Below, piece after piece: positions 13,001-27,000 of a DNA stretch of 64,000 nt. Position numbers and translations under genes: made by a program. The first letter of the stretch is position 1; each line of letters starts with the position of its first letter. The DNA is from Phytophthora colocasiae (Eukaryota > Oomycota > Peronosporomycetes > Peronosporales > Peronosporaceae), in contig JAGKQI010000046.1 in the NCBI GenBank assembly GCA_018806915.1, positions 1,413,392 through 1,477,391 of the forward strand, in the 5' to 3' direction. The notes beneath the pieces were generated by a model. It saw only the letters and a list, made by a program, of their open reading frames with translations, made no database searches and had not been told where the DNA came from.

Positions 13001-16000
13001 AAAGTGACCAGGTTGGATAATTGGGGCCTCATTGACATTTTCTACCAGTATTTCGACAGAAGCCAAGCAGACTAATCCACCGCTATCAACTGCTCCAACA
13101 TTAAACGAAACCTTCCGCAGGCTTTCGAAGTCAAAAGGGGCATTTACCAAAATATTACCGGTGGTAGAAAGGGAAACACCAGGGCTGATCGTTTCTGTAT
13201 CAACAATGAAGTATTCCAGTAAACCCCACGATGCGTTGACGTCTGGATCCATTGCACGAACTTGCCCAGCAATACCAATAGCATTCTCGGATATATAAAA
13301 TGTGAACGATGGCTGAACAAACAAACATCGCTCGTTCACATCTACCAGCGCAAGTGATAGTGACATAATAGTTTGCCTAATAGGGTTGCCATTGTCATTC
13401 ATGGATATCAGTATTACCGCCTCGCGAATCAACTCGTAGTCGAAAACGCTTTCATTCACAACACGAATCGAACCAGAATTCATATGAACAGAAACGGCAT
13501 CCGTACTTGTGCTCGACGAATTGTCCCACAACAAGAGTGTAGTTTCAACCAAAGTGAAAACATGCTTTTGGTTAAAATCTTCATCTGAAACAGCTACAAT
13601 GCCAAGAACCGAACTTCGAACTGCGTTTTCAACAACTAGAAATGTCGTGGAAGTGATGATTGGGGCATCATTTCGGTCTAACACCACGACATTTGTCGTT
13701 GCCCCAGATGATAAATTGCCACTATCTGACGCGGTTAAAAAGATCGTGAAGTAGGATTGTTGTTCGAAATTTAGAAGTGTCTGGGTCACCACAACACCAG
13801 ATGCAGGATCAACAGCAAACGTATTTGTAGTGTCAAATATCGCGAACGTCAACACGTCAATGCTATCTGGATCCGAGGCAAAAGCTGCCCCCGTGAATCT
13901 TTGAGTGAGTTTTTCGGACGTGCACAGGGCCGTAGCAATTGTAGCATCTTCAGAAATGTAGAGGATCAACGGACTTGCTGATGGGGCCTCATTAATATCC
14001 TTGATAATTACAACAACTGTCACAAAACTGGAAAGCCCGCCTGGACCACTGTCTGTTGCCGAGATTAATAATGAATACTGTTTCTGTCTTTCGAAGTCTA
14101 GAGCTTGCTGTGAAGCCACAACAACTCTACCGTCTCCTGCTACCGATAGAATACCAAAAGCACCGAAGTCGTTTCCATTGACAATATTGTAGGATATGGT
14201 CTTGTTTTGGTACAAATCACTGTCAATTGCAGTCACGGATCCAACAACAGTATTGGCCGGTGCATTTTCCTCGACCTCAAATTGTACCCACTGGCTTGAA
14301 AGACAGGGGGTTCGTTACTGTCTGTGACACTGATGGCAACGCTTCCATCGGAGAAAGCCCCGTGGTTATCAACTGCACGGACAGAAAATAGATACGAGTG
14401 CTTTATCTCAAAATTCAACGAGTTTTGAAGGGTGATTGCACCTGAGGGAGATACCACAAATGTTCCTTTATCATCATCAACAGCATTTAATAAAAAGAAC
14501 GCAATGACGTCACCACTATCTGCATCAGTGCCACTTAGATAACCAACAACTGTGCCTTTCGCAGCATCCTCAGAAACGCCAAATTGATACACGTCTTGTG
14601 AAAATATAGGAGGATCGTTAATGTCAATCACTGTCACAACTACGGCAACCGTATCAACAAGTGATGTCGCCGAAATATTCGAATTGTAAAGTCTTGTGAC
14701 AGGAAGGGTAACGTAAATAACACAAGTTGGCATCGTTTCAAAATCCAATGAGCCTAATCTGAGCACGATCTGGCCGCACACATCTAGCGTTAAAGTTGCA
14801 CCACGACTGCAAGTGTTGTTGACAATGTTGAAATCAACTGTACAACCTACGACAACATCCAGATGCTCTTCGTCGATAACGTAGCGAGTAAGCGGGTAGC
14901 CAATTTTGGTCGCAATTGTATTTGTCTCTTCTACTGCAAACGCAAGAACTGGCTGGGCGAAATACGGCGGTTCAAAGACATTAACGAGATTGACGACATG
15001 CCGCGCTCTTGCTGACAAATTTCCTTTATCGTGAACACACACATCAACCCAAAGTGACGGGAATCGCTCAAAGTTTATCACCGCCGAATCATTTACAGCT
15101 ATTTCAGCTGTATTCAGACCCGTTTGTAGGATTTTAAAGGCGTTGGCATTACTTTGTTCGCAGATCCTAAACTGATGGTTCTCATCAATGTCGGGATCTT
15201 CAACCCCGAGAAGAGTTACAACAGTACCGAGAGGAGCGTTTTCTCGTAAGATAGATGGTGGAGAGGTAGCAAGAATAGGAGGCTCATTAACATCGGTAAC
15301 ATAAACAGTACCTCTTGCAGATACAGTGAATTCCCCATCTGAAACTCGCACCACAATCGGTAATGTACTACCAAACGAAGCCTCGTAATCCAGTGCACAA
15401 TTAACGTTCAAAACCAATTGTCCTGTGGACGAGAAAATTCCTATACACGCCGAAATGTAGTCACTAGTCCCGACAAGATCATACACTAGACTGGAACCAT
15501 TGTCTCTGTCAAATGCAAGAATAGGAGAGCCGATAGTTGATCCTGGTATTAAATCTTCTGGTACAGAGAAATTGAAAGGAATGATGGATGGTGGTTCGTT
15601 GACATCGATCACGGTCACCTTCACGGGATAAGCCATGAAAGTCGATAGCGCGCACTTGTACATTGTAAACAGATTCTGTTTCAAAGTCAAGGAGAGCAGA
15701 AGTTGACACTTGGCCGGTTTTGGGGTTGATACGAAACATTGACTGACTCCCATTACCTAGTGCGAACGAAAGTACCTCGTAGTCATTTCCCAAGTCTGGA
15801 TCGGTTGCATACAAAGCAAATGCTTGACCGACAAGGGATCCAAGCGTTAAATCTTCACGGATACTCACAAACTGATCGCGGATTTGAGGCGATTCGTTGA
15901 CATCAGTAATCTTAACTGTGATAGTTGCAGTTGAAAACAGTCCAGTACTATCTTGTGCCTTCACCATCAAATTGTACTCGTCTACTTCTTCATAGTCCAG

Positions 16001-18068
16001 ATTATTCATATTTTGGAACACAACACCAGTTTTGCTGTCAATTCCAAAAGCTGTCGGGGTTCGAACCGCACTAGCATTTGGGGTCTCAGAAATCAAACTA
16101 TACAATACACTTGATCCCTCAGGATCCTTTGCTTGAATGGCAGGGAGAATTTTCGTTCCCATTGGTTGATTTTCCGAAATCGAAAGCTGCACAGTGTCCA
16201 TAGTTGGAGCTTCATTAATATCATTGATGACAATATTGACACTCTGGATGCTACTTTTCGCGCCAGACTCGTCACTTGCTACAACAGACAGAGAATAAGA
16301 TGATTTCGTTTCGAAGTCCAGTCGACAATGAGCCACCCTTACTTTGTTTCGTACAACTTCAAAACAATCAACCTGACCCACCAAGCTGACGGTAATAGTG
16401 TCGGGTTCTCCATCGCCACGTATATCCGGATCTACCACATTAAAATCACCTAGCGCATGTTCACTGGGAGGTGAGTTCTCGTCGATGTAAAACGTATTAG
16501 AGATTATCTGAGGATTTTCGTTGATATCATTTATAACAATTTGGATCGTTTGTGGTGGACTTGCTAGACCCCCAAAATCAGTTGCCTGTACAATGATCGA
16601 CCAAAGTTTCTGTTCCTCAAAATTGACACCACCGGGAGAACTTATCAAAACTTGACCACGAGAGCTAACTGTAAACGGGTTCCCAAATTCCGGATTGACA
16701 CTGTTCCAAACGTGAGTTTTCCAAGAAATATTGTTGGACCTGCTAACATCTTCGTCTTCAACCGAAAGATTGCATACGACCGTGCCGACCAGTTGACTAA
16801 GTTGTTCATCGTTCAAATTGTAAGAATACTCATCCACTTGACATGTATGGGGTGAAATTGTTGTAGGCCCATCATTTGCATCCGTTATGATAATTATAAC
16901 GGCTTCGCACGCAGTTAAGAATGGGTTTCCTCCATCTCTGACACAGACTTTAACCGATAATTGCTGCTGAACTTCGTAGTTAAAAGTGGTCGCATTAGCA
17001 ACCAGTAATGCCCCCGAAATTGGTTCGATCTGGAAATCGGAGTTTGTCGATTGAAGATAGTACCTCAATGTACCAATTGCAAGTGTTGAACCATCAGGAT
17101 CAGATCCAGTAATCGAGCAAATTTTAGTACCAGCTAGAGCATTTTCCGGAACATAGCAAATTCTACTATCCAGAATAGGAGGTTCATTTACATCAAGTAC
17201 CGTAATAGTGACAATTGATTGCGCAGCCAAACCCAACTTGTCAGTAACCGAGATAAAGAGCTCATACTTTTGCTTTGACTCGTAATCCAGCAAATCCAAG
17301 TTGACAGTAATTTCACCGGTGAGTTTATCCACAAAAAACACTGGTTTGGGGGGATTTCCTTCAACAATTTCGAAATGTACGTTGTCATTGATGTCGGGAT
17401 CCGAAAAAGGGACTATAGCACCAATAGATACTTGAAAGCCTAAGTTGCAAAAAGCGAGCGATCAGTATCAAAAGCATACCGTAGCAATGATGCCCTATCC
17501 TTCTTACCTCGAGTGATTGCAAGTTGTAATACAGCCGCAGTATCAATGCCACGATCGAAAGCACCTATCTCTCCTATCCCTCCTCCATGAATCAATAGTG
17601 TTACAGTATTGGTTTTCAAAATGTCAACCATCACTGGCCAAATAATCGATGCAATATCTGGGGATGAAATGACAGTAGTTGATAGTTCATTTTCCACTGC
17701 CCACTCAACAAATGCGGGATAACCAAAACTTTCCAATGGCTCATTGGAATTCCACGAGATACTAGATGCCTTGAGCACACGAATTTGTAGAGAAAATGGC
17801 CCAATTTTTGCAGTTGGGACCGCAAACTGTAACCGAGCTTGCGACAAATGATCAATAGCTTCTGGAAGATGAATCCCTTCAAATTGAAGCACAACACCAA
17901 CAGAAGTCTGCTCCATCGAGTCGTACCCCAATGGTAGTGTTTTGCTAAATGTACTCACCACATATCCTCCAGAAGCTTTATTTGCAACAGTGTAGTCACT
18001 TCGAGAGGAAAGAACGGTAAATGCATACTCCTCCGTTGGCCGCACAGTGAATGAACTTGAGTTAATGC
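1..18068 (-). CDS. Exon 9 of the giant gene: DNRLRE-like module, cadherin block, IPT repeats, hinge and membrane module
   Basis: An 18-kb coding stretch still open at base 1. It encodes a DNRLRE-like module, about 35 cadherin repeats, about 15 IPT/TIG repeats, a cysteine-rich hinge and a polytopic membrane region. Five frame changes occur near 17450 (in a run of five A on the plus strand), 15626, 14284, 11487 and 3000; each falls inside a recognisable domain that continues in another frame. From 3000 down to 1 no stop occurs. There is no sign of an intron in this exon. Confidence 0.8.
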
Positions 18069-21000
18069 CTAAAACAACACACACAAAAACTCAGTTTTTT
18101 TTTTGAAGTTTCAAATCATAGTCAAGGAGGCAGAATATGCGTACCTTCATGAATGCTAAGGGAAATGTTTGCTGTTGCGGGGTTTTCGTTGACATCTAGT
18201 GCTGCAATGAGCACGACACAGCTTGTACTCAGAGTTCCAATGCCGTTGTGGTAGGCACCATCATCTGTTACTAATACCGTGGCAGTTGAAGAATTCAATG
18301 AGCTAGATTCGAAGTCGAGATTGGTTAGACTAGTCACAAATAATTGACCAGTAGTCGGATTGGCAGATAGAAAGGGATGTTGTAGCGAAAACAGGAAAGT
18401 TGTCCCTTCGTCAGCGTCGGTCACGTAGGATGACAATGGCAGCCCGACAGGAGTCCCAATTGCAGCATTTTCATCCAAGTAGAAGAGAATGCCTTTATTG
18501 CATACTGGTTGAGCATTATTTTCGTCTACATCAATCACAATTGTGGTTGTTGTTGAAAGTTGATTCAAATCAGCCACCTTCGCAGTTATCATAAACTTAT
18601 AACCTGCTTGGAGTTGCTGGATACTCTGTGGTGAGTAAACTTTCAGTTCACCTGTTATCTGGTTTACGGAAAATACTCCAACCCCACTTTTTGCTCCCGT
18701 CGGTAGTACACCAGATATTAGAGAGAATGACATCATATCTGCGTGATCAGGGTCTACGGCCTGCAGAACTCCTATCACTGTCCCCGTCACAGCATGACTA
18801 CCTATTGAGAATTCAAAACCTGTGCCTGTATTCGGAATAAATGATGGGGGCTCGTTACGGTCTTCAACCAAAATCCGAAGTCGTGATGTTGTGCACAGTG
18901 CGTAAGGATCGCAAGCTTGCAATACGATTTCATACCTTGTGACCAACTCGTAGTTTAGTTGACCCTCTAAGGTCAAGACAGGCTTGAGTGTATCCCGAAA
19001 ATTTACGATATGAGATTGGGTGTCGCCCACAATTTGGTATGTCAGTTCCTGTACTAAGTCTTCGTCGTTAGCGGCCCATATAAGTACTGTCGCTCCAACA
19101 AGGGTATCTTCTGGAATTGACAACTCAACAATCTCAGCACTAGTAGGTGACTCATTAACGTCAATTATGTTCACCAATAATTGCCCAGTTGAAGCCAACG
19201 AAGGTGTACCAGTATCGCTCACACGGACATTGATCCATGCTTGATGTAATTTCACGTTTTCAAAGTCAAGGGCGACTGGGTCTACAACTCGGATTAAGCC
19301 GTTTCTTGAGCCCACTGAAAACACACCGGGAAGGGACTCCCCAACAATTTCATAAACCAATGACCCGGTCTGGTTTAAATCCGGGTCGAATGCTTGGAAT
19401 GTAAAACATGACCCTCTTGTGCTTTCCATCAGTGCGGTTATTTGATTGGACACAACTGGGGGCTCATTAACATCCACGACATGAATGGTGAGGTTGCATG
19501 TACTACAAGCATCCGCGGTATCACAAACTGAAAACTGGTATTGGTACAAATGCTGTACTTCATAGTCGAGTGTCACGTCTTGAACAACAATTGAAGCGTT
19601 ATCAAAACGAAAGGCATTTCCAAGCCCTTCGTTCCGGAGAAAATATCGGGGATACAATCCTAGGTCTTTTTCATCAAAATCGCTACTTGTAAGTGGCGGT
19701 ATGATAGGAGTTCCAGATATACTGTTTTCTTCCACATATCTCGTTTCTGATCGACACACGGGTGGTTCATTGACATCAATAAGTTTGATACGTACCAATA
19801 TACACTCTTTCAGGAGGCTATCAGTAGCGCAAACTTCTATAGTGTACAAGGGTTGCGTTTCATAGTTTAGATCTGCGATGTTTGACACAAACATTTCTCC
19901 AGTCTCCGAATGGATATTGAAATTCGTACTATTCACAGATGGTGTGACAGAGTACATCAGTGTGTTGTCTGCATCAGGATCTGAGGCTACTATTACGCCT
20001 ATCCGTGTTCCACGTGCTGCATTCTCTTCTGCTGCCAGTTCATATTCACTTTGATCAAATACTGGTTGCTCATTGACATCAAGAATTTTTACAACAAGTT
20101 TAAAGTGCAACTGGGCTTTACTGGAGTCATAAACGGATACACCCAGGCTGATTTCACCTTTCATTGCTTCGAAATCCAAAGGAAGTTTTGATCTCAATTG
20201 GCCAAAGCAACCATCCAGTGTGAAGTATGACGAGTACTCAGACGGATCTAAAACGTACGTAAGTGTATCGTTGTCAGGGTCCCATAAATGCGAAGACAGT
20301 GAAGCTCCAATTGGTAAGATGCCCTCCATGTTTTCGTAAGCGACTACTTCAACAGCAGAGCCCGTATACAACTCTGGAGACTCGTTTATATCTGCTACTT
20401 GAATGTAAATCGTAGAGTTAACGGCTAAATCCACTGCTCTTTTCGCCACATTAACGACAACGCGTAGCGAACGAACATCCTCATAATCCAGAGCATTAAT
20501 CAGAACTAACTCTCCTGTTGTCCCATCGATAGTAAAAGCGTGTGGAGCCTCAACTAGTGAAAATGATAGCTCATCTGTGGATGATCTGTCTGGATCCACA
20601 GCATTGACCAGGAGGATCGATCGAGGCACCGCTCCATTTTCCGGTACCATAATGTTAAATTCGGAGGGTAATACAGGAGCCTCTTCTACATTCAAAACCG
20701 GCACAAATATTAAAGCTTGGGCTGTAAGAAATCCACCATCCGTAACTTGTGCCAGAAGGGTGAGCTCCGAGCTAGTTTCAAAATCAAGTACACCAGGTGT
20801 CAGTACCGAAATATCCCCCGTTAATGAATTTACTGAAAAAATATCAGTATCCAGCAATTCATATCGAAGGGAGGACCACGGTGAATTTCTATCCGGATCC
20901 AACGCTTTAATAGTCATCACTTGTTCTCCACGTGTGGCATTTTCTCTAATATAACCATGTTGCCCTCCAGTAATGATTGGTACTTCATTCACGTCAGTGA

Positions 21001-24000
21001 CCTTGATCTTCACAGTACCATATATCGACCTCTGAAGAGCAGAATCATCTGTAACCAAAATTGTGCAGCGAACGAGAGCATCATCTTCGAAGTCAAACCT
21101 GGTCGTATCTTCAACTACCAACTTCTTGGTACGTCGATCGACTGAGAAGGGGCAATCGTCGTCTATGATCTGTATAGCTACATGTTCAATAGATTCTGTC
21201 GACACTGCAACAAGCGTGCCAAGTATTGAACCTTGCTTTGGATTTTCGACCACTGTATAGGACTTTAGTTCGTACGATGGAGCGTCATTAGCATCGAGGA
21301 TAGCAATTACTGCTGTGATGCTGTCGTTCAGTCCAACTTTATCATAAACGTTGACAGTAAAAGATAACATTGAGTCCATCTCAAAGTCAATCCAACGCCG
21401 GCGTACAGTAAGAAAACCAGAAATGGCGTCGATCTGAACACCGGAAGGCCGATCACTATCGCGAAGAGAGTATCGAAGGTGGTCATTAGTGTCACCATCA
21501 ACTGCAAGGAGTGGCCAGGGAATTTTGTAATCTGCTCGAAACGACTTGTTAGTGCTAAGTGTTTTGTGAATGTACTAAGGGTATTAAGCGTTAGAGCGTA
21601 CCTGAATCGGGTCCATAAAGCTCAAGTCTCAGACAGGCACTACCAAACCAAGACGTTGGTATAACCCGAAAATCTTTAGCAAGAATATTGGGCATAACAA
21701 TGCTGGAGGATAGGTTTTCTCCATTGTCGGGAACGATAAAAATAATAGCATCACCAGAAGATTGTGATAGAATAGAAAAATCGTGAGAATCGGATAGTCG
21801 CCAGGCTACCTTGAACGTCTTGAGATACCCTGTGTTACCATTGACATCGAATCCTGAAAAAAACTTAATCCGTGAAATCACTGTCGCTTTTGGAAATCTA
21901 ATTTGAACCCATTCGGAAGAGGAGTCAGTAGCGGGGCACCAAGATCCACCCACATTATCACTGCGTAATACATCCAGTCCTCCGTAACCAAAACCATGGC
22001 TTCTGCTGTTGTTAAGATAACTACTAGCCGACAACGCCGTGGAAAGGAGGATAGGATGCGATGACTCACCGATGAGTTTCGTGTCCATAACTGTTTCGTA
22101 AAGTTACATCAGATAAAGTGTGATCATAGCAAGTTAAAATAATTGAAACGTACATGCGGAACAGCATGCAATCTGAGCATTCTCAGCATTTTGTTCAGCC
22201 TTGGAAGCTTTGTTCAAGCAATAAGGAACAATCATTTGGCCTTGGCTTGCCGATGGAAATCTTGAAAGATGGTTGATCCGATTAACACATAACGAATCGA
22301 AATCCATAAGGTCACAGAGTCGCAATCCTAAGTTTTGGCAGTATGCACTGGCTTTAGTTTGCGTGATGGGATCACTTGAAGTATTTGCTACAACAAAGAA
22401 ACTTGGCACTACAAATGTAACAAGAATGACGTTAGAAATCGTTTTTGCGTACATAATAAACTTCGTACCAGACAGAGAAAGTAGTTCCTGCACCTCAGAA
22501 ACAGAAATCGCACCAGCAAAGTAGTGAAACCTAGAAATCCACCCTGTGAACATGGCAGAATGGAATGATAAAACAGCTTGCTCTGCGATCGTTGGCGAGT
22601 TGAGTTGTACTAAGCTCGTAGATTCGAGAATTCCATCCACATATAACCTTAGAATATTGTCCTTGCTCGTATAGATAACAGCAAGATAGTGCCATAAGCC
22701 GTCTGTCAGATCTTTGGTACCTTTTACCGATATTGAACTGGACGACACATTCAACTTTCCCTCCACACACACCGAAACATCAAAGTACACACTATTAGAT
22801 CCAGTTAGACGTAGAATATTCCCTCCAGTCGTATTTGTTCGTACAATCATAGCTGTACTGAAATCAACGTTTCCAAACACAAAATCAAAACTGGCATCAC
22901 TTAGGAGATCATGAGAGATATTTCCGAAAAAATTCCCCCCGCTGTTGGTATAGTGAATATTCTCACTCATTCCATCATCCAGTTGGGCTTGCTCTGTTAC
23001 TAGACGCGCACTTTGAGCAGAGATATCAAACTTTGGTGGCTCATTGACATCTCTGACAACAATTGTGAGCTTTCCACACCCCTGCATCACTGCCACGTAA
23101 TCATTTTTCGCTCCATCGTCTAAAGCGCACAAAACAAATGTGATCTTCGGCTCTTTTTCAAAATCAAGCGAAGACCAACTGTATACATCCGATGCACTTT
23201 TGCTAATGGAGTGGAATCGAAGTCTATCGGTGTCCGGAATAGTAAAAAATGTCAAAACGCTTCCAGCGTAGGCATCCTTTCCCCATACCTGACCCAGTTT
23301 AGTGCCATATTCTATGTTTTCATCCACATAAAATACAAATTCGGAGATGGTTGGCGGTGAATTCACACTACTCACGGTAATATCCAAACGTTGATTCGTT
23401 AGTGATGGTAGGCCTTTCCCATTCTCGTCGACGGCCTCAATTATAATGCTGAATACTTCCGATGCGCCAAGCTTTCGAGCAGGTTGGATTATTCCTGCCT
23501 CGGTCATAACAAACGTTGCGTTGGAATCATCACGGATTATATAGTACCGAATATCAGCCACGTATCCATCAGTGTCCATCGCATGAACTTGATATACCTG
23601 TGTTCCATTAATTGCTGTTTCGGGTACACTGACCTGAACAATGGGGTCTAAAAAATAGGGTGCTTCGTTAACGTTCGAGACCCCTATATCAACAAGAAAA
23701 TCCAGAACATTTCCACCTCTGTCAGATGCACGGCACGAGAGTTGAATTAACGTCACAGATTCAAAGTCCAGAAGTCCAGAGTTCTGTACTGATAGCTGCC
23801 CAAGGGTGCTCATGCTAAATAATCCGTTGAATGGTATTGAAGATACCAATTCGAAGGCCAGGCTGTCACCAATGTCTTGATCAGAAAAATAAATACTAAG
23901 AGGGCTACCCACAATCGAACCGTTTGGAGTATTCTCAGGGATGCTCATATACAACGGCATAGGTACCACAAGATTGGGGGGTTCATTGACATCTGTAATA

Positions 24001-27000
24001 TCCACTGTGAAAGTTTGGGAAGTCGATAGCTTGTTCTCACTCCCATCGGTCACGCTGATTACCATATCAAAACTTCGTTGTTGTTCAAAATCGAGTTTAG
24101 CACTTCGTACCTCTATATGGGCACTAGCCGAAGACAAGTGAACAACCCGAAAACCTGTGCCGTTTTTATCAGTAGCGAACCTTGAAGCATAAGAAAACGA
24201 CAATGTTTGATTTTCTGGATCGGAACCTTGGATTTGAGCAACAATGGTTCCTTGAGGCGCATTTTCCATTACTGAAAACACAGTAACTGCTACAGTGGGT
24301 GGCTCGTTGACGTTAATAACGTCTATGATGACATCAATTATCACCATAAGACTGTCCCAATCGGATATCTTCACCTTGAACTGATAGGTAGACTGGCTTT
24401 CGAAATCGATATCAGCCTTAGCACCTACTACGATCTGTCCTGGCGTCGTTGAGAACTCGAATGGGATTTTGGATTCCATCGAAAGTATATCAAACTTGTA
24501 GTTCCCAATAACTCCTTCAGGATCGGCTGGGGAAAGTGTACCAACAGCCTTGTACGCTTCTGCAGTTTCCTCAATAAAATGTCGTTGTGGACTGGCCAGG
24601 ATAGGAGGTTCATTGACGTCAAGGACTCTAACAATAATTTGTTCTTGAATTGTTAACTTCGTATCAGATATTGCAATCGATAAATGATATGATGAATGTA
24701 CTTCATAATCCAGTAACCCATTTTTACCGAGCAGCAATTGTCCAGAAATCTTATCAATGGTAAATAGTCCAGAAGATTCTTGCTCAATTATCGCGTAATA
24801 AAGCGTCGAATGTTTGTCCTCATCAACCGCTTGAAGTACCCCTCCAACCGGTGTCCCAGCAGGACTGTTTTCATGAATGGATCGTTCAATCCTTGAGCTT
24901 ACAAGGCTATCAAACGTTTTCACGGAGAATGGCTGCCAGTTGCCTGCATTAATTTGAAGCTCTACTGTTATTGTGTTGTCCGATGGGGAAAAAAGAAATA
25001 TCACGATATTGTGCAAACCTCTATGCAATAGAGAAGCTGCAACTTCATCACAATTGCGTAAGTCGAATCCAGGACGGTATGATGGTTGAAGTATATACGG
25101 CACTTCGTCGATTGAGACTACTGCATGGATTTCAACGTCAGAAAGGATTCGAAAGGATACATTACTATCAATGGGGAGAAGGAGCCCGGATTCAATCACT
25201 ACACCATATCCTTCTGGAGATGTCCAGGGACAGAGTACTTGTAGAGATAAGCCGCTTACGTTATCAAGCGTATTGCTACAAACTGCCCCGGCAGATCGAA
25301 TTTGGTTTCCAAAATTCATTCCAGTAAAGTTCTTTACTTCAACAGGGGCATTCGTCATGTACAAGTGAATCGTGTAGTCCGTACTCATAATTGGTAACTC
25401 GTTGACATCGAGAATCTCAATTATAATCGTAGCTGACGATTTCAATGGTGGCGAACCGCTGTCAATTACATCAACAGCAACCTGGTACGAAGAATCTCGT
25501 TCGAAATCGAGGGAATTCGAACGCTTTACATAGATTTGGCCATTACAAGGCTGAATTCCAAACAGATCCTGTGTGCCTGAATCTGAGATGCTGTACAGCA
25601 ATCGCTGCCCAAGATCCGGATCGGAAGCAAATATACGAGAATCTACCAGTGCGCCTTGGAGAGAATTTTCAGCAATCCTAACAAGCGACGGAATAACTAC
25701 CGGTGGTTCATTCACGTTATTAATCAGAATGGTAAAAGTCGTGTAGGTGCAGAGGGCTTTTGAATCACATGCTTCCACTGTAAACGTGTATTCCGGATTT
25801 ACCTCGTAATCCAATATCGCCCTTGAAACAATCAATCGATTATCCGAGAAGGTAAATGGCACACCATTTGTCGAAGTATTGATATGATACGTAACTTGAT
25901 CGCCTTCTGGATCACTGCTTATAGTATCATAGGCGCTAAATACGGTGGTGTTTTCAGGACTATTCTCATCGACGCTGCCTACAGTTTTTAGAAAAACAGG
26001 GCTCTCGTTGATATCCACAACATGAATTTCCACATTCTTGACGTTAGTCAGTCCGCCTAAATCCGTGACAATCACATCAAGGTTATACACAATGCGGTCC
26101 TCAAAGTCAAACGCCTTAGTTTCAGTAGCGTAAACTCTACCAGTCTCTGTATCAATCCTGAAAAACCGGCTAGCATTGTTGCTCAACAGGGAGAAAGAGA
26201 GTTTATCACCCTCGTCGGGATCATGCGCTACCACACTAAGCACAGCGACAGCAGGGTCTTGCGACAGCGATCTCGTATACTCAAGAACCGATCCGACCTG
26301 CCCAGCCACAAGCAACGGTGGTTCGTTTACATTGACAATGAAAATTGTGACTGTAGAATTGGACGTGCAAGGCACTTCTGCATCATCGGTGGCGAAAATG
26401 ACAATATCCACTTTCTGAAGGGTTTCATAGTCGAGTCTGGATGATTGTGTAACCACCAAAGTGCCAATGTACTTGTCAATTGCAAAGATATCCGAGTCGA
26501 CAGAAAAGGTTAGTCGTCTTGCTGCATAGAGACGATAGTCCTCATCTTCCACTGAAATCGCCGCGCCCGCAAATGCCCCGATCGCACTATTTTCATTGAT
26601 AAATCGTATCTGTGGTAGTATTTTGGGACAATCGTTTGTATCAATAATATTGATAGCGATTGGGCACTGTACAGTATTAACTCCATCGTTGACTGACATC
26701 GTCAACGAGAAGTATGGCTGTGATTCAAAGTTTATCAGCGACATATCCATTACAAAAACAGACCCACTTGCGTTTGAATAGAAAAGTTGGTTTGGCCTCA
26801 GTTTGAACGTCAACGGATCCTGTTCAGGGTCCTCAGCACTACTCTGTAGTATCCACGTATGATATCCAATCAAATTTTCTCGAACATACGTGGCCTGCAG
26901 AGTACAAACCGGCGGTTCATTTACATCAATGACTTGTACGATCATTGGGCATGTGATATAGCCCGCTGGGGAATAATATATACCGAATGACAGAGAATAG

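Noticed and set aside
22380..22470. Membrane anchor ending the giant protein after exon 6
   Set aside because: A hydrophobic stretch exists (IMYAKTISNVILVTFVVPSF), but the cysteine-rich tail, discoidin and further cadherin exons continue in frame through good splice sites.
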